The notes: generated by a model from the sequence alone, not told the origin. Numbered from the stretch's first letter, positions 8,296 through 22,614 are shown. The stretch: 64,000 bases of DNA from an uncultured Bacteroidales bacterium (GCA_947169105.1 CAMVOL010000003.1:1-64000), one strand, 5' to 3'. Numbers and translations: made by a program.

Positions 8296-11200
8296 TTATT
8301 GTTCGTATTTGGATGCCATCAGGCTCTCGTACTCTTCCATCGAGCTTACCTCCATATTCTGGTACCGTTTCAAGCCGGTACCGGCGGGGATAAGGTGTCC
8401 GACGATGACATTCTCCTTCAAGCCGAGAAGGCTGTCGGACTGTGCATTGACGGCGGCGTTGGTGAGCACTTTCGTCGTTTCCTGGAAGGAGGCGGCGGAG
8501 ATAAAGCTGCGGATCTGGAGGGCGGCGCGGGTGATACCCTGCAGCACCTGACGACCCGTGGCGGGACGTGCGTCGCGCACCTGCATCAGCGGCATATCAC
8601 GGCGTTTCAGCAGGGAGTTCTCGTCACGCAGCTGCTTCATCGTGATGATCTGGCCGGGCACGTAGGTTTCGGAGCCACCGGCTTCTTCCACGTACTTCAT
8701 TTCCCAGATATAGTCGTTCTCTTCCTGGAAATCAATCTTGTTGATGAGGTCACCGGGCAGGAACTTGGTGTCACCGGGCTCGATGATCTCCACCTTGCGC
8801 ATCATCTGGCGGATGATGACTTCAAAGTGCTTGTCGTTGATGGCCACACCTTGCAGACGGTAAACGTCCTGAATCTCGTTGATGAGGTATTCCTGAACCT
8901 CGCGGGCACCCTTGATGTTGAGGATGTCGGCGGGCGTGACGGCACCGTCGGACAGCATCGTACCAGCCTTGACGAAGTCGTTACGGTCAACCAGAATCTG
9001 CTTGGAAGTGGGGATGAGGTAGGTCTTGGCCTCACCGGAATCGCCCGAACGCGGGGTGATGATGAGCACCTTGTTACCACGTTTCATCTTCTCCTCAATG
9101 GAGACCACACCGTCGATTTCGGCGAGGATGGCGGGATCGGAGGGGTTACGAGCCTCAAACAGCTCCGTAACACGCGGCAGACCACCGGTGATATCGCCCG
9201 ACTTACCCACTGCACGCGGAGTCTTGGCGAAGACCGTACCAGCCTCAATCTTGTCACCTTCGTTCACAGAGATACGGGCACCGACCGGCAACGCGTAGGT
9301 TTCCAGAACGGCATCGTTCTCATTGACGATGGTGATGGTCGGAATCTTGTTCTTCAGACGGCTTTCGATGATCACCTTCTCCTGCGTACCGGCCTGTTCG
9401 TTGGTTTCGGTGAAGCAGGTCACACCTTCCACAATGTCCGTGAACTTGACCGTTCCTTCAAATTCGGAAATGGTCGGGGAGTTGTACTGGTCCCAAGTGG
9501 CGATGATGTCGTTCTCCTTCACCTTGTCGCCCGTCTTGAAATAGAGGGCGGAACCGTAACGGACGGGTTCGGAATAGAGGGTGATGCCGCTCTTTTCGTC
9601 CATGATCTTCATCTCTGCCATACGGCCGATAACCAACTGGTAGGGATTGCCCATATTGTCGATCTTGTCGAGGGACTTGAGGTCGTCGATGACGAAAGTA
9701 CCGTCGAGCGGGGCACTGATACTGTTTTCAGCATTGATACCACCGGCCACACCACCGACGTGGAAGGTACGGAGGGTCAGCTGTGTACCAGGCTCACCGA
9801 TGGACTGGGCGGCAATGACACCGACTGCCTCACCAATCTGGACCAGGCGGCCCGTGGCGAGGTTACGTCCGTAGCACTTCTGGCAGACACCGTGCTTCGA
9901 TTCGCACGTCAGCACCGAACGGACTTCCACCTCCTTGATGCCGGCTTCCTCAATCATCTTGCAAAGATTTTCGGTAAGCTCTTCACCAGCGGCGATAAGC
10001 AGTTCGTTGGTTTCCGGATGATAAATATCATGTAATGTAACACGACCGAGCAAACGGTTGGCCAGTTTCTCGACCACCTTACCTTTCTTCTTCAGGTCAG
10101 TGACGGAAATGCCACGGAGCGTGCCGCAGTCAGCTTCGGTGATAATCACGTCATGGGCGACGTCCACCAGACGACGGGTCAGATAACCAGCGTCAGCGGT
10201 CTTCAAAGCGGTATCGGCCAAACCCTTACGGGCACCGTGCGTGGAGATGAAGTACTCCAACACGGACAGACCTTCCTTGAAGTTGGACAAGATAGGCGTT
10301 TCAATGGTGTTGGCACCGGCGGAACCTGACTTGGTGGGCTTGGCCATCAAACCACGCATACCGGCGAGCTGACGAATCTGCGTCTCAGAACCACGAGCCC
10401 CGGAATCCAACATCATATAGACAGAGTTGAAACCTTTCTTGTCAGCGGCAATCTTCTTGATCAATATCTTACTCAACTGGGCGTTGGTGTTCGTCCAGAT
10501 GTCAATGATCTGGTTGGAACGTTCGGTGTTGGTGATGAAACCCATCTCAAACTGTCCCTGAATCTCTTCAACGGCCGCATTGGACTTGGCGATGAGGTCC
10601 TTCTTCTCTTCAGGAATGAGCACATCGCCCAAGTTGAAGGACAGACCGCCGACGAAAGCCATGCGGTAACCCATGTTCTTGATGTCATCCAAGAAGTTGA
10701 CGGTGGCGACGTTGCCGCACTTGTACAGCACGCCGCTAATGATGTTACGCAACGCTTTCTTGGTCAGCAGCTGGTTCACATAACCGTAACCCTTCGGCAC
10801 CACCTGGTTGAACAGGACACGGCCGACGGTGGTTTCGGTGAGCACCATCTTGCCGTCGCCTTCCAGATCCACCTTGCAGTAGATGCAGGCGTTGAGGTGA
10901 ACTTTGCCCTCATTGTAGGCGATGATGACCTCTTCGGGAGAGTAGAACTTCATCCCTTCACCCATCACTTTCTGGTTCTCATCCGACTTCAACGGTTTGG
11001 TGATGTAGTACAGACCCAACACCATATCCTGTGACGGAACGGTAATCGGGGAGCCGTTGGCGGGTGAGAGGATATTGTGGGAAGAGAGCATCAGCATCTG
11101 AGCCTCGAGGATGGCGGCGTTGCCCAGCGGTACGTGGACAGCCATCTGGTCACCGTCGAAGTCAGCGTTGAAAGCCGCACAGCAGAGGGGGTGCAGACGG

Positions 11201-12594
11201 ATGGCCTTACCTTCGACAAGGCGCGGCTGGAACGCCTGAATACCCAGACGGTGCAAAGTAGGAGCACGGTTCAACAGAATCGGATGACCCTTCAGGATGT
11301 TTTCGAGAATATCCCAAATGATGGGGTCTTTTCTATCGACAATCTTCTTTGCGGATTTCACGGTCTTGACGATGCCTCTTTCAAGAATCTTGCGGATGAC
11401 GAAGGGTTTGAACAGCTCGGCTGCCATATCCTTCGGAAGACCGCATTCGTTCATGCGGAGGTCGGGACCGACCACGATAACCGAACGACCGGAGTAGTCC
11501 ACACGTTTACCGAGCAAGTTCTGACGGAAACGACCCTGCTTACCTTTCAAGCTGTCGGAAAGGGATTTGAGGGCGCGGTTGGACTCGGTCTTCACGGAGT
11601 TGGTCTTCTTGGAGTTATCGAAGAGGGAATCGACGGCTTCCTGAAGCATACGTTTTTCGTTACGCATGATGACATCGGGAGCCTTGATTTCGATAAGTCT
11701 TTTCAGACGGTTGTTGCGGATGATGACGCGGCGATAGAGGTCGTTGAGGTCGGAGGTGGCGAAACGTCCGCCGTCGAGCGGCACCAACGGGCGCAGGTCG
11801 GGCGGGGTGACGGGGATGGTCTTCACGATCATCCACTCCGGCTTGTTCTCGGCGCGTTTGCGGGAGTCGCGGAACGACTCGAACACCTGCAGGCGTTTCA
11901 AGATGTCCTGTTTGCGCTGCTGGGAGTGTTCCACAGCGGCCTTCTCACGCAGTTCGGCGGCCTCTTTGTCAAGGTCGATTTTCGCCAACATATCGTAAAG
12001 TGCCTCGGCACCCATCTTGGCGATGAACTTGTTGGGATCGCTGTCTTCCAACAGACGGTTCTCGGCCGGAATCTGATCCAAGATCTCAAAGTACTGCTCT
12101 TCCGTGAGGAAGGTCAGGCGCTGTACGCCTTCTTTGTCCTTATCATCCAGCTTAATGCCTTCGGCGGCACCGGGCTGGACCACGATGAAGTTCTCGTAAT
12201 AGACGATCTTGTTGATGGCGTTGGCGGGGATACCGATCAGGGCCGCAATTTTCTTGAAGAACCAGATGTGGGCGACGGGAACGACGAGCTGGATATGGCC
12301 CATGCGCTCACGACGCACCTTACGTTCGGTAACTTCCACACCGCAACGGTCGCAGACGATACCTTTGTAACGGATTCTCTTATACTTACCGCAGTGGCAT
12401 TCCCAGTCCTTGGTGGGACCGAAAATTCTTTCGCAGAAAAGACCATCACGCTCCGGCTTGTAGGTTCTGTAGTTGATGGTTTCCGGTTTGATGACCTCGC
12501 CGTGCGACTGGTCAAGGATGTCCTCCGGAGAAGCCAGGCTGATGGTAATGGTCGAAAATTCTTTTCGCGTATTCGTTTCTTTTCTAAAAGCCAT
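8296..12594 (-). CDS. rpoC: RNA polymerase subunit beta-prime
   Basis: A 1432-residue core RNA polymerase subunit. The N-terminal zinc ribbon has cysteines 66, 68, 81 and 84 ([19 protein letters not shown]). The catalytic magnesium-binding motif NADFDGD is at 476-482. The second zinc site shows as EADCGT and later [19 protein letters not shown]. The bridge helix and trigger loop region reads [21 protein letters not shown]. Length is normal for Bacteroidetes. It follows rpoB by 22 bases and ends the operon. Confidence 0.99.
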   Translation of the reverse strand: MAFRKETNTRKEFSTITISLASPEDILDQSHGEVIKPETINYRTYKPERDGLFCERIFGPTKDWECHCGKYKRIRYKGIVCDRCGVEVTERKVRRERMGHIQLVVPVAHIWFFKKIAALIGIPANAINKIVYYENFIVVQPGAAEGIKLDDKDKEGVQRLTFLTEEQYFEILDQIPAENRLLEDSDPNKFIAKMGAEALYDMLAKIDLDKEAAELREKAAVEHSQQRKQDILKRLQVFESFRDSRKRAENKPEWMIVKTIPVTPPDLRPLVPLDGGRFATSDLNDLYRRVIIRNNRLKRLIEIKAPDVIMRNEKRMLQEAVDSLFDNSKKTNSVKTESNRALKSLSDSLKGKQGRFRQNLLGKRVDYSGRSVIVVGPDLRMNECGLPKDMAAELFKPFVIRKILERGIVKTVKSAKKIVDRKDPIIWDILENILKGHPILLNRAPTLHRLGIQAFQPRLVEGKAIRLHPLCCAAFNADFDGDQMAVHVPLGNAAILEAQMLMLSSHNILSPANGSPITVPSQDMVLGLYYITKPLKSDENQKVMGEGMKFYSPEEVIIAYNEGKVHLNACIYCKVDLEGDGKMVLTETTVGRVLFNQVVPKGYGYVNQLLTKKALRNIISGVLYKCGNVATVNFLDDIKNMGYRMAFVGGLSFNLGDVLIPEEKKDLIAKSNAAVEEIQGQFEMGFITNTERSNQIIDIWTNTNAQLSKILIKKIAADKKGFNSVYMMLDSGARGSETQIRQLAGMRGLMAKPTKSGSAGANTIETPILSNFKEGLSVLEYFISTHGARKGLADTALKTADAGYLTRRLVDVAHDVIITEADCGTLRGISVTDLKKKGKVVEKLANRLLGRVTLHDIYHPETNELLIAAGEELTENLCKMIEEAGIKEVEVRSVLTCESKHGVCQKCYGRNLATGRLVQIGEAVGVIAAQSIGEPGTQLTLRTFHVGGVAGGINAENSISAPLDGTFVIDDLKSLDKIDNMGNPYQLVIGRMAEMKIMDEKSGITLYSEPVRYGSALYFKTGDKVKENDIIATWDQYNSPTISEFEGTVKFTDIVEGVTCFTETNEQAGTQEKVIIESRLKNKIPTITIVNENDAVLETYALPVGARISVNEGDKIEAGTVFAKTPRAVGKSGDITGGLPRVTELFEARNPSDPAILAEIDGVVSIEEKMKRGNKVLIITPRSGDSGEAKTYLIPTSKQILVDRNDFVKAGTMLSDGAVTPADILNIKGAREVQEYLINEIQDVYRLQGVAINDKHFEVIIRQMMRKVEIIEPGDTKFLPGDLINKIDFQEENDYIWEMKYVEEAGGSETYVPGQIITMKQLRDENSLLKRRDMPLMQVRDARPATGRQVLQGITRAALQIRSFISAASFQETTKVLTNAAVNAQSDSLLGLKENVIVGHLIPAGTGLKRYQNMEVSSMEEYESLMASKYEQ

Positions 12595-12616
12595 AGTTCT
12601 ATATCAAAAAATGTTA

Positions 12617-16423
<3,807 letters not shown>

Positions 16424-16530
16424 TGTCGTTAACTTTTTAAGGGTTGTTAAAAAAGCGTTTCGGTAAACGGGTTGTCACCGGAGGCATATAAATAAGTAAA
16501 GGGGTGGTGATGGGAGTTTAGGAGTTGATT

Positions 16531-16587
16531 AGAGAAAAAAACAGCAATAAGCACAAGGGTCCCGTAGGGGCTCCTTGCGCTTATTGC
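16531..16587 (-). terminator. rplL-rpoB intergenic attenuator/terminator
   Basis: On the minus strand, bases 16587-16573 pair with 16558-16544 (arms GCAATAAGC then CAAGG, one A-C mismatch in 15 positions), with a small inner CCC/GGG stem in the loop, followed by TGTTTTTTTCTCT. It is a strong intrinsic terminator placed just after rplL. In E. coli a partial terminator at the same place lowers rpoBC expression relative to the ribosomal proteins; the same role here is inference. Confidence 0.8.
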
Positions 16588-16602
16588 GTGACGCAAAATG
16601 AA

Positions 16603-16983
16603 TTATTTTACTTCGATTTCGGCGCCGGCTTCTTCGAGGGATTTCTTCAGGCCCTCAGCCTCATCTTTGGTAACGCCTTCCTTGACCGGTTTCGGGCAGG
16701 AGTCAACGAGTTCCTTAGCTTCCTTAAGTCCGAGGCCGGTGAGTTCCTTCACCAGTTTCACGACGGCCAGTTTGCTGGCGCCGGCGGATTTCAGGATGAC
16801 GTCGAAGGAGGTCTTCTCCTCGGCGGCTTCGGCGGCACCACCAGCGGCGGGGCCAGCGGCGACTGCCACTGCTGCGGCTGCGGGTTCGATACCGTACTCT
16901 TCCTTCAAAATTTGAGCCAGTTCGTTAACTTCCTTAACGGTCAAATTCACTAATTGTTCTGCAAAAGCTTTCAGATCTGCCAT
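16603..16983 (-). CDS. rplL: 50S ribosomal protein L7/L12
   Basis: A 126-residue stalk protein of the 50S subunit that binds elongation and release factors. The N-terminal dimerisation helices (residues 1-33) are followed by an Ala/Gly-rich hinge (36-53) and the conserved C-terminal domain starting [20 protein letters not shown], with [12 protein letters not shown]. Length and composition are typical. It follows rplJ by 55 T-rich bases and precedes the attenuator before rpoB. Confidence 0.98.
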   Translation of the reverse strand: MADLKAFAEQLVNLTVKEVNELAQILKEEYGIEPAAAAVAVAAGPAAGGAAEAAEEKTSFDVILKSAGASKLAVVKLVKELTGLGLKEAKELVDSCPKPVKEGVTKDEAEGLKKSLEEAGAEIEVK

Positions 16984-17038
16984 GATTCTATTTTTTTAAA
17001 TGGTTTTTACTAAATTGATTGATTGTTTTTTGTTTTTT

Positions 17039-17557
17039 TTATGCTCTTTCGGAGAGCGTTTTTACGATGCCGGCTAACTTGCCGCCGCCAGACTGAAGGG
17101 CGGAGATGACGTTCTTGGCCGGGGATTGCAACAGACCGACGATGTCGCCGATAAGTTCCTCTCTGGACTTGATGTTGCAAAGTGCATCTAATTGATCATC
17201 ACCGAAGTAGGTGGCACTCTCAATGAATGCGGCCTTGATGATGGGCTTTTTGTTCTTCGCACGGAAATCCTTGATCAGTTTTGCCGGTGCGTTGCCCGTC
17301 GTGGACAGCATGATGGAGGTGACGCCTTTGAGGGCAGGATAAATCTCGGAATAGTCAACTTCGGACTGCTCCATTGCGCGTTTCAGCAGGGTGTTCTTCA
17401 CAACCTTGAGCTTGATGTCGCGCTTGAAGCACTGTCTTCTCAGCTGGTTCACAGTCTCGACCGTGAATCCGGATATATCCGTCACATACACATTCGGGTA
17501 ATCAGCTAAATCCTTCGCAATCGCGTCAATAATAACACTTTTTTGTTCTTGTTTCAT
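17039..17557 (-). CDS. rplJ: 50S ribosomal protein L10
   Basis: A 172-residue protein that anchors the L7/L12 dimers to the 23S rRNA at the stalk base. Seen are the N-terminal MKQEQKSVIIDAIAKDL, the LRRQCFKRDIKLKVVKNTLL segment and the C-terminal helix (SPAKNVISALQSGGGKLAGI) that binds L7/L12. It lies 19 bases after rplA. Confidence 0.98.
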   Translation of the reverse strand: MKQEQKSVIIDAIAKDLADYPNVYVTDISGFTVETVNQLRRQCFKRDIKLKVVKNTLLKRAMEQSEVDYSEIYPALKGVTSIMLSTTGNAPAKLIKDFRAKNKKPIIKAAFIESATYFGDDQLDALCNIKSREELIGDIVGLLQSPAKNVISALQSGGGKLAGIVKTLSERA

Positions 17558-17576
17558 TGTAATTTAGCTTTTAAGA

Positions 17577-18272
17577 TTAGATGGTTACCGATTTCACATC
17601 GACTTGCACGCCGGGGCTCATCGTCGAAGAGATGTAGATGCTCTTGATGTAGGTTCCCTTGGCGGCGGTCGGTTTCAGCTTGATGATGGTGGCCATCATT
17701 TCGCGGGCGTTTTCCACGAGCTTTTCGGCGGGGAAGTTGATCTTGCCGATACCGGTGTGGATGATACCGTACTTGTCCACCTTGAAGTCGATCTTACCGG
17801 CCTTCACTTCTGCGACGGCCTTGCCGATCTCCATGGTGACGGTGCCGGCTTTCGGGTTCGGCATCAGTCCGCGGGGACCGAGGATCTTACCCAGGGCACC
17901 AATTTTCGGCATCACGCTCGGCATGGTGATGATGACGTCCACGTCGGTCCAACCTTTCTTGATCTTATCGACGTATTCCTCCAAGCCCACATAGTCAGCG
18001 CCAGCTGCCTTTGCCTCTTCCTCCTTGTCGGGAGTGCAGAGGACCAGAACGCGCACTACCTTACCTGTGCCGTGCGGGAGGGTAACGATACCTCTCACCA
18101 TCTGGTTGGCCTTACGGGGGTCAACACCCAGACGGACGTCAATATCGAAGGATGCATCGAACTTGGTGTAGGTGATGCCTTTTACGATATTTACGGCTTC
18201 AGCGAGCGGGTAGGCCTGGTTCTTATCAAACTTGGCAAGCGCTTCTTTGCGTTTCTTTGATATTTTAGCCAT
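17577..18272 (-). CDS. rplA: 50S ribosomal protein L1
   Basis: A 231-residue L1-stalk protein, starting [18 protein letters not shown]. Conserved blocks include [28 protein letters not shown]-like [19 protein letters not shown] and the closing [10 protein letters not shown]. In many bacteria L1 also represses its own operon by binding a leader mimicking 23S rRNA; no such structure was worked out here. It lies 20 bases after rplK. Confidence 0.98.
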   Translation of the reverse strand: MAKISKKRKEALAKFDKNQAYPLAEAVNIVKGITYTKFDASFDIDVRLGVDPRKANQMVRGIVTLPHGTGKVVRVLVLCTPDKEEEAKAAGADYVGLEEYVDKIKKGWTDVDVIITMPSVMPKIGALGKILGPRGLMPNPKAGTVTMEIGKAVAEVKAGKIDFKVDKYGIIHTGIGKINFPAEKLVENAREMMATIIKLKPTAAKGTYIKSIYISSTMSPGVQVDVKSVTI

Positions 18273-18292
18273 GGTTTTGTTTTTTTAATTGA

Positions 18293-18742
18293 TTAATTGT
18301 TCTCAAACGGGTTGGTGCCGCCCTTGACGACGATACCCATGCTGCGTGCCGTGCCGGCCACCATGGACATGGCGGACTCGGTGGTGAAGCAGTTCAGGTC
18401 GGGCATCTTCACTTCGGCGATTTCCTTCACCTGGTCCCACGAGACGGTGGCAACCTTGTCGCGGTTCGGTTCCTTCGAACCCTTTTGAACTTTGGCCGCT
18501 TCCAGCAACTGCACGGCGACCGGAGGAGTCTTGATGATAAAGTCGAACGACTTGTCCTTGTAAACAGTGATGATGACGGGCACAACCTTGCCAGCCTTGT
18601 CCTGTGTACGGGCGTTGAACTGCTTACAGAACTCCATGATGTTGACGCCCTTCGAACCCAGTGCGGGGCCTACCGGCGGCGATGGATTAGCGGCACCTCC
18701 TTTAATTTGTAACTTAATAAGTCCAGCTACTTCTTTTGCCAT
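18293..18742 (-). CDS. rplK: 50S ribosomal protein L11
   Basis: A 149-residue protein of the GTPase-associated centre. Seen are [20 protein letters not shown] and [20 protein letters not shown], the proline-rich linker region, and the rRNA-binding C-terminal domain ending [11 protein letters not shown]. It lies 47 bases after nusG. Confidence 0.98.
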   Translation of the reverse strand: MAKEVAGLIKLQIKGGAANPSPPVGPALGSKGVNIMEFCKQFNARTQDKAGKVVPVIITVYKDKSFDFIIKTPPVAVQLLEAAKVQKGSKEPNRDKVATVSWDQVKEIAEVKMPDLNCFTTESAMSMVAGTARSMGIVVKGGTNPFENN

Positions 18743-18789
18743 TTTCTGTGTTAATTAATAAATTGATTGATAATTGTTTGCGCTGCACA

Positions 18790-19341
18790 CTATGCCTTTT
18801 CAACCTGCATGAAACCCAGCTCAAGCGGGGTCTTACGCCCGAAGATTTTCACCGTAACCTTCAGTTTCTTCTTCTCCGCGTTGATCTCTTCGATCACGCC
18901 GGTGAAGGAGCTGAAAGGCCCGTCAGTCACCTTGATTTCCTCGCCGACGATGAAGGGGATCACGAGCGACTCGTCTTGGCTGAGCCGTGTGTCCTCGTCA
19001 CCGAGCATGCGTTGGACCTCATCAGCATGGAGCGGAGGCGGCGTGTCGGTCTTGTGCTTGCAGCCAACGAACCCCAGCACGCCCGGAATGCTCAGCAGCA
19101 GGTGCATCACCTTGTCCAAGCCGGCGGCCTCCACGAAGAGGTAGCCAGGGTAGAGGGTGTTCTCCTTGCTCACTTTCTTTCCGTTGCGGATCTGGTAAAC
19201 CTTCTCGGTCGGGATCAGGATGCGCGTGACAAACTCGCCAAGATGGGAAGCTTCCACCTCATTCTCGATGTTCTGCTTCACCTTCTTTTCGGTGCTCGAC
19301 GCCACCCTGAGCGCATACCATTTCTTTTCAATCTCTGCCAT
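18790..19341 (-). CDS. nusG: Transcription antitermination/elongation factor NusG
   Basis: A 183-residue protein with the NGN domain (KKWYALRVASSTEKKVKQNI near the start, LYPGYLFVEA in the middle) and a C-terminal KOW domain (VTDGPFSSFTGVIEEINAEK). It binds RNA polymerase and links it to Rho or the ribosome. It lies 47 bases after secE in the standard order. Confidence 0.98.
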   Translation of the reverse strand: MAEIEKKWYALRVASSTEKKVKQNIENEVEASHLGEFVTRILIPTEKVYQIRNGKKVSKENTLYPGYLFVEAAGLDKVMHLLLSIPGVLGFVGCKHKTDTPPPLHADEVQRMLGDEDTRLSQDESLVIPFIVGEEIKVTDGPFSSFTGVIEEINAEKKKLKVTVKIFGRKTPLELGFMQVEKA

Positions 19342-19388
19342 ACTGCGTTAGGTTTTGACTAATGTACAACTGAACTACTCAAAAATTA

Positions 19389-19586
19389 CTAAAGTTTCGG
19401 CATCGGGAACATAGAGGTCATTCCCAAGTTGAAGATCCAGTCCATCAAACACACCACTAACGCGATGATAAGGGAAGCAATGGACACGACCACAACACTA
19501 CTTTGCAGATCCTTTGCCGACGGCCAGGTCACCTTGTTCACCAGCTCGTCGTACGTCTCCTTAAAATAATTGACTATCTTTTTCAT
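19389..19586 (-). CDS. secE: Preprotein translocase subunit SecE
   Basis: A 65-residue inner membrane protein with the conserved amphipathic segment YFKETYDELVNKVTWPS (7-23) and one membrane helix (about 31-55). It stabilises SecY in the translocon. It is the first gene of the operon seen here; the tRNA-Trp and tuf often found upstream in relatives are absent from the following gap. Confidence 0.97.
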   Translation of the reverse strand: MKKIVNYFKETYDELVNKVTWPSAKDLQSSVVVVSIASLIIALVVCLMDWIFNLGMTSMFPMPKL

Positions 19587-19796
19587 TTCTGAGATAATTT
19601 TCGGTGTTATATACTTTTTTCTTTTACTTCGTCACTTTCTTTTTGGAAATTTTCGGAGTTTTTTCTGCCATTTTCACGCAAACATTTATAAACATCAACA
19701 TTGTTGATTAATCTGCAAACTTATTGTAAAACAATATGTTGCACACCATAAATTTTTGCTTCCCGACACGCTTTCTCCTATTATCCAATAAGCTTG

Positions 19797-19804
19797 CAAA
19801 TATA
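19797..19804 (-). promoter_or_regulatory. Candidate -7 box of the secE-rpoC operon
   Basis: The minus strand reads TATATTTG, a match to TAnnTTTG, about 210 bases upstream of secE. The expected TTTG box upstream is not clear. A second match, TAAGTTTG, lies nearer the gene. Confidence 0.45.
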
Positions 19805-19912
19805 CAATTATTTCTATTCCGACATTATGTTGAAAAAAAATAATAAAAAATTTTTTTCGGAGCGAATTTTGGCACGGTGAGGGTCTTTCTCCATTGAAAT
19901 GTATTACATTTT

Positions 19913-19945
19913 TTTGCAAACGTGATGAACTTTGTTGTACCTTTG
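19913..19945 (+). promoter_or_regulatory. Bacteroidetes-type promoter of thiL
   Basis: TTTG at 19913-19916 and TACCTTTG at 19938-19945 are separated by 21 bases, a full match to the Bacteroidetes -33/-7 consensus. Transcription would start near 19952, which rules out the upstream in-frame ATG at 19932 and supports the thiL start at 19998. Confidence 0.75.
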
Positions 19946-19997
19946 CACCTTGAATCTGCCGATTTACAAATCAGAAAATCATACAATAATTATATAT

Positions 19998-21035
19998 ATG
20001 GCCGACAACGACACCCCCCGCAGCGAAATCGCCCAACTTGGGAAATTCAACCTCATCAGCAAGCTTACGGACAACATCAAGATAGAGCAGCCCACCACCG
20101 TAGTGGCCCTCGGTGACGACGCAGCCGCCGCCCGCTTCGACAACCGCCTCACGGTGGCCGCCTCGAAACTGTTCCTCGAAAACGTCCACTTCGACCTCTC
20201 CTACTTCCCGCTCAAGCACCTCGGGTACAAGTGCGCCGGCATCGCCGTTTCCGACCTCCTCGCCATGAACGCCACACCGTCGCAACTTACGGTCAATATC
20301 GCCGTCTCCAACCGCTTCTCCGTTGAAGCCGTCGAAGAACTCCTCACCGGCCTGCGCGCCTGCTGCCACTTCTACAAGCTCGACATCGCCAGCCTCGACA
20401 TCACCTCCTCCGTTTCGGGCCTCGCCCTCGGCCTCACCGCCCTCGGCTCCGTCGAACCCAACCGCCTCACCCGCCGCACCGGCACCCGCGAGAACGAACT
20501 CATCTGCGTCTCGGGCGACTTCGGCGCCGCCTACACCGGCCTCCTGCTCCTGCAACGGGAAAAGCAGGTCTTCGAAACCACCGGCAACAACCAGCCTGAC
20601 TTCGAGGGCTACGAATATTTACTGGAACGCCAGCTGAAGCCGGAACCGCGCCTCGACATCATCGAAGCCCTCCGCAAAAACGACATCCTCCCCACCTGCA
20701 TGACCGTCGTCAGCGACGGCCTCGCCTCCTCCCTCCTCCACATCTGCCACCTCAACCACCTCGGTTGCACCATCTACGAGAACAAAACCCCCGTCGATAC
20801 GCTCACCTTCCAAACCCTCCGCTCACTGAAAATCGTCGCCACCACCGTCGCCCTCAACGGCGGCGAGGACTACGAACTCCTCTTCACCGTGAAACAGGAA
20901 GATTACGAAAAAGTGAAAACCATCGAGAACGTCTCCGTCATCGGTTACATGACCGAACCCAACGCCGGCTGCAACCTCATCACCAACGACAACCGCCAGA
21001 TTTCCCTGCGGGCACAGGGGTTTCAGGGGGAATAA
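19998..21035 (+). CDS. thiL: Thiamine-monophosphate kinase
   Basis: A 345-residue enzyme that phosphorylates thiamine monophosphate to the cofactor thiamine diphosphate. Seen are the N-terminal TPRSEIAQLGKFNLISKL, LGDDAAA (38-44) for metal/ATP binding, the AIR-synthase-like core GYKCAGIAVSDLLAMNATPS and the C-terminal NGGEDYELLFTV. The ATG at 19998 was chosen over 19932 because the promoter lies between them and the extra 22 residues are not family-like. It is codon-rich in C and G compared with its flanks. It stands alone, diverging from secE. Confidence 0.93.
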   Translation: MADNDTPRSEIAQLGKFNLISKLTDNIKIEQPTTVVALGDDAAAARFDNRLTVAASKLFLENVHFDLSYFPLKHLGYKCAGIAVSDLLAMNATPSQLTVNIAVSNRFSVEAVEELLTGLRACCHFYKLDIASLDITSSVSGLALGLTALGSVEPNRLTRRTGTRENELICVSGDFGAAYTGLLLLQREKQVFETTGNNQPDFEGYEYLLERQLKPEPRLDIIEALRKNDILPTCMTVVSDGLASSLLHICHLNHLGCTIYENKTPVDTLTFQTLRSLKIVATTVALNGGEDYELLFTVKQEDYEKVKTIENVSVIGYMTEPNAGCNLITNDNRQISLRAQGFQGE

Positions 21036-21040
21036 AACAT

Positions 21041-21070
21041 TGTAGAGACGCGCCATGGCACGTCTCTACA
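21041..21070. repeat. 30-bp palindrome, copy 1
   Basis: Arms TGTAGAGACG and CGTCTCTACA surround the centre CGCCATGGCA; one of 15 base pairs is mismatched. It lies 6 bases after thiL and shares its arms exactly with copy 2, 66 bp away. It may act as a bidirectional terminator between thiL and pepD, or be a dispersed palindromic repeat. Confidence 0.8.
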
Positions 21071-21106
21071 GGGACATAATCCAGAATGCCTATTCCTTAA
21101 AACAAT

Positions 21107-21136
21107 TGTAGAGACGTTTCATGAAACGTCTCTACA
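21107..21136. repeat. 30-bp palindrome, copy 2
   Basis: Arms TGTAGAGACG and CGTCTCTACA surround TTTCATGAAA, making a perfect 30-bp palindrome. It has the same arms as copy 1 but a different, itself palindromic, centre. The period between copies is 66 bp. Confidence 0.85.
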
Positions 21137-21162
21137 GGCATAAATTACAGAATTTCAATTAA

Positions 21163-22614
21163 TTATTTCAAAATTTTCAGGAACTCCACCGTCAAATCCC
21201 AGCACTTCTTCACCGTAGCGATCTCCAGTTTCTCATCGGGAGAGTGGACGCCGCGGAGAGTGGGGCCGTAGGAGACCATGTCAAGACCCGGGTATTTCTG
21301 GGAGAAAAGGCCGCATTCAAGGCCGGCGTGGATGGCTTTCACCTTCGGTTCCTCGCCGTTGAAGATGTTGTGGTAGGCATCCACCAGCGTTTTCAAAGCT
21401 TCTGAGTTGGTGTTCGGCTCCCAGCCCGGATAGCCGTCAGTGTTTTCCACCTCAGCGCCAATCATATAGAAGCAGGCGGAAACGCGGTCAACCGCGGCCT
21501 TCTTCTTCGATTCGACGGAACTGCGCTGGCTGGTGCAGAAAACGATCTTGTCCTCCTTCACCTTCACGGAAGCGAGGTTGGACGAAGTTTCGACGAGGCC
21601 TGGAATGTCCTGCGACATGGCGAAAACACCGTGAGGGCACACGTAGATGGCGTTGAGCACATCAATGGCAGTGTACTCGCCCCAAACCTTCTTGGGCAGG
21701 TCGGCCTTCTCCAACGTCACCTTCACGCCCGGGTCGGTGGTGTGGAACTCATTCTGAAGAATCGGGGTCATCGAATGAATGTAAGCCTCGAACTCCTTCA
21801 CCGCGGCCGCCGGCACGGTGACGACCGCCCAACCCTCACGGGCGATGGCGTTGCGGAGGTTGCCCGCATCCATCGTGGCGATGCGGATGTCGTACTCGCG
21901 ATAGGCATTCCAGAGGATACGGCCAAGCACCTTGACGGCATTACCACGGCCCTTGTTGATGTCATCGCCAGAGTGTCCGCCGAGAAGACCGCTCACCATC
22001 ACCTTGTAGGCGACATCGGTCTTGTCAACATCCTCATACTCACAATCGATGGTGGCGAGGGTGTCCTGGCCGCCGGCGCACCCGATGAAGATCTCGCCCC
22101 AGTCCTCTGAATCAAGGTTGAGGAGCATCTTACCCTTCATGAAGCCGGGTTTCAGTTCGAAAGCGCCAGTGAGTCCGGTCTCTTCATCCACGGTGAAAAG
22201 GCACTCAATGGGACCGTGCTCCACATCCTTGGAGGCGAGCAGAGCCAGCTCCATGGCTATGCCGATACCGTCGTCGGCACCGAGAGTGGTGCCCTTCGCC
22301 TTCATCCATTCGCCATCAACGTACGACTGGATGGCGTCTTTCTCGAAGTCGAAATCGACATCGGCGTTCTTTTCGCACACCATGTCAATATGGCTCTGGA
22401 AAATTACAGGGGTGACGTTCTCCTTGCCGGGGGTGGCGGGCTTGCTGATCAGCACATTGCCTATTTCGTCGCGTTTGGTGGGAAGTCCCAGCTCCTCCCC
22501 TACTTTCATCAGCCATGCGGTCATCTTCGCCTCCTTCTTTGACGGACGGGGAACTTTGCAGATTTCTTCAAAATAGTGGAACACCAGTTCCGGTTCTAAC
22601 TTTACGTTGCTCAT
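21163..22614 (-). CDS. pepD: Aminoacyl-histidine dipeptidase (M20 family)
   Basis: A 483-residue zinc peptidase that splits Xaa-His dipeptides such as carnosine in the cytoplasm. Metal-site motifs are FQSHIDMVCEKN (His75, Asp77), LGADDGIGIA (Asp115), VDEETGLTGA (Glu144/145 pair) and the later GGHSGDDINKGRGNA. The C-terminal RGVHSPDE supplies the last metal-binding His. Length matches the E. coli enzyme (485). It is transcribed alone from its own promoter and converges on thiL. Confidence 0.94.
   Translation of the reverse strand: MSNVKLEPELVFHYFEEICKVPRPSKKEAKMTAWLMKVGEELGLPTKRDEIGNVLISKPATPGKENVTPVIFQSHIDMVCEKNADVDFDFEKDAIQSYVDGEWMKAKGTTLGADDGIGIAMELALLASKDVEHGPIECLFTVDEETGLTGAFELKPGFMKGKMLLNLDSEDWGEIFIGCAGGQDTLATIDCEYEDVDKTDVAYKVMVSGLLGGHSGDDINKGRGNAVKVLGRILWNAYREYDIRIATMDAGNLRNAIAREGWAVVTVPAAAVKEFEAYIHSMTPILQNEFHTTDPGVKVTLEKADLPKKVWGEYTAIDVLNAIYVCPHGVFAMSQDIPGLVETSSNLASVKVKEDKIVFCTSQRSSVESKKKAAVDRVSACFYMIGAEVENTDGYPGWEPNTNSEALKTLVDAYHNIFNGEEPKVKAIHAGLECGLFSQKYPGLDMVSYGPTLRGVHSPDEKLEIATVKKCWDLTVEFLKILK

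Larger units (their letters stand above)
19587..19997. other. Divergent intergenic region between secE and thiL
   Basis: This 411-bp A/T-rich gap holds the promoters of both flanking transcription units and no tRNA or credible gene. Two TAnnTTTG matches face secE: TATATTTG (19797-19804) and TAAGTTTG (19715-19722). One strong promoter faces thiL. The short open frame at 19695-19919 on the minus strand has no protein-like features. Confidence 0.7.

Noticed and set aside
8206..10035. Plus-strand open frame of 609 codons opposite rpoC
   Set aside because: It is antisense to a certain rpoC. The product is a His/Asp/Leu-rich mirror with no family features. The frames at 11077-12630, 14033-15163 and 15200-16432 opposite rpoC and rpoB are the same kind of shadow.
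19695..19919. Small minus-strand open frame of 74 codons upstream of secE
   Set aside because: It overlaps the promoter region, has no family-like sequence and no membrane or signal features.
19587..19997. Expected tRNA-Trp or tuf upstream of secE
   Set aside because: No cloverleaf or EF-Tu sequence was found; the gap is A/T-rich promoter sequence only.
21036..21162. Insertion sequence between thiL and pepD
   Set aside because: The palindromes lack a transposase and visible target duplications, so they are listed only as repeats.
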